DNA of 5,857 bases from Acidobacteriota bacterium (GTDB lineage: Bacteria > Acidobacteriota > Thermoanaerobaculia > Multivoradales > JAHEKO01): positions 1 through 5,857 of the forward strand of contig JAUWSP010000199.1 of assembly GCA_030610025.1 (NCBI GenBank), read 5' to 3'. Positions within the stretch are counted from its first letter, which is position 1. Each line of letters opens with the position of its first letter. Position numbers and translations under genes: made by a program. The notes beneath the pieces were generated by a model that saw nothing but the letters and a program-made list of their open reading frames with translations, was not told where the DNA came from and made no database searches. Positions 5,786-5,857 of the stretch are shown piece by piece.

Positions 5786-5857
5786 GTGGGATCGACCAAG
5801 GGCTCTCCTGAGTCTGCGGACCACCCGGACGGACCTCCCCACGAATCGCCCGGATGC
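5786..5857 (+). CDS. Possible ORF downstream of parA (partial, runs off the right edge)
   Basis: A GTG at 5786, two bases after the parA stop, opens a frame of 24 codons to the window edge, beginning VGSTKGSPESADHPDG and continuing Pro/His-rich. The tight spacing would suit an operon partner of parA, such as an adaptor for its cargo, but there is no convincing ribosome-binding site, the start is not ATG, and 24 open codons at this GC content are not significant. Function cannot be assigned. Confidence 0.3.
   Translation, partial: MGSTKGSPESADHPDGPPHESPGC

Noticed and set aside
1..5857. Mobile element, CRISPR, defence island, tRNA or toxin-antitoxin pair
   Set aside because: No transposase, integrase, repeat array, cloverleaf or paired small ORFs were found on either strand; ParA alone is not enough to call a plasmid or integrative element.

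Overview
The window is about 60% GC and encodes Gram-negative-style exported proteins: several Sec signal peptides, one lipoprotein signal and one membrane-anchored periplasmic protease. The gene families (DUF885 remnant, DUF6503-like protein, peptidase-MA-like protease, Ada-like AraC/alkyltransferase, orphan ParA) fit an environmental bacterium of a Gram-negative phylum. Acidobacteriota-like or proteobacterial are both possible, and the sequence alone does not decide. No rRNA, tRNA, CRISPR, transposase, integrase or phage gene is visible.

Layout, left to right. (1) Positions 1-86 hold the first 28 codons of a minus-strand gene for an exported protein that runs off the left edge. (2) Positions ~126-481, plus strand, hold a decayed fragment of a DUF885-family gene: truncated at the 5' end, apparently deleted internally, with a TGA in place of a conserved Trp codon and a one-base deletion near the 3' end. 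(3) Positions 522-4762 carry five co-directional minus-strand genes. In transcription order they are a lipoprotein (4762-4103), a strong hairpin, a membrane-anchored HExxH protease (3986-3039), a DUF6503-like exported protein 10 bp downstream (3028-2276), an AraC-HTH/O6-alkylguanine-DNA alkyltransferase fusion (2197-1322), and an exported beta-rich protein with recurring GIGD/IGEL motifs (1205-522). (4) A 250-bp divergent intergenic region with two palindromes separates these from a plus-strand orphan ParA ATPase (5013-5783), which is followed by a possible partial ORF at the right edge.

The protease and the DUF6503-like gene are the only pair that looks tightly coupled; the other minus-strand genes are 78-116 bp apart and could be separate units. 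Four of the five encode envelope proteins, and the fifth is a DNA-repair/regulatory protein of the Ada type. I see no clear new multi-gene system. The most interesting items are the multiply broken DUF885 remnant and a perfect 9-bp hairpin that places the ribosome-binding site of the beta-rich protein in its loop and the start codon in its stem.
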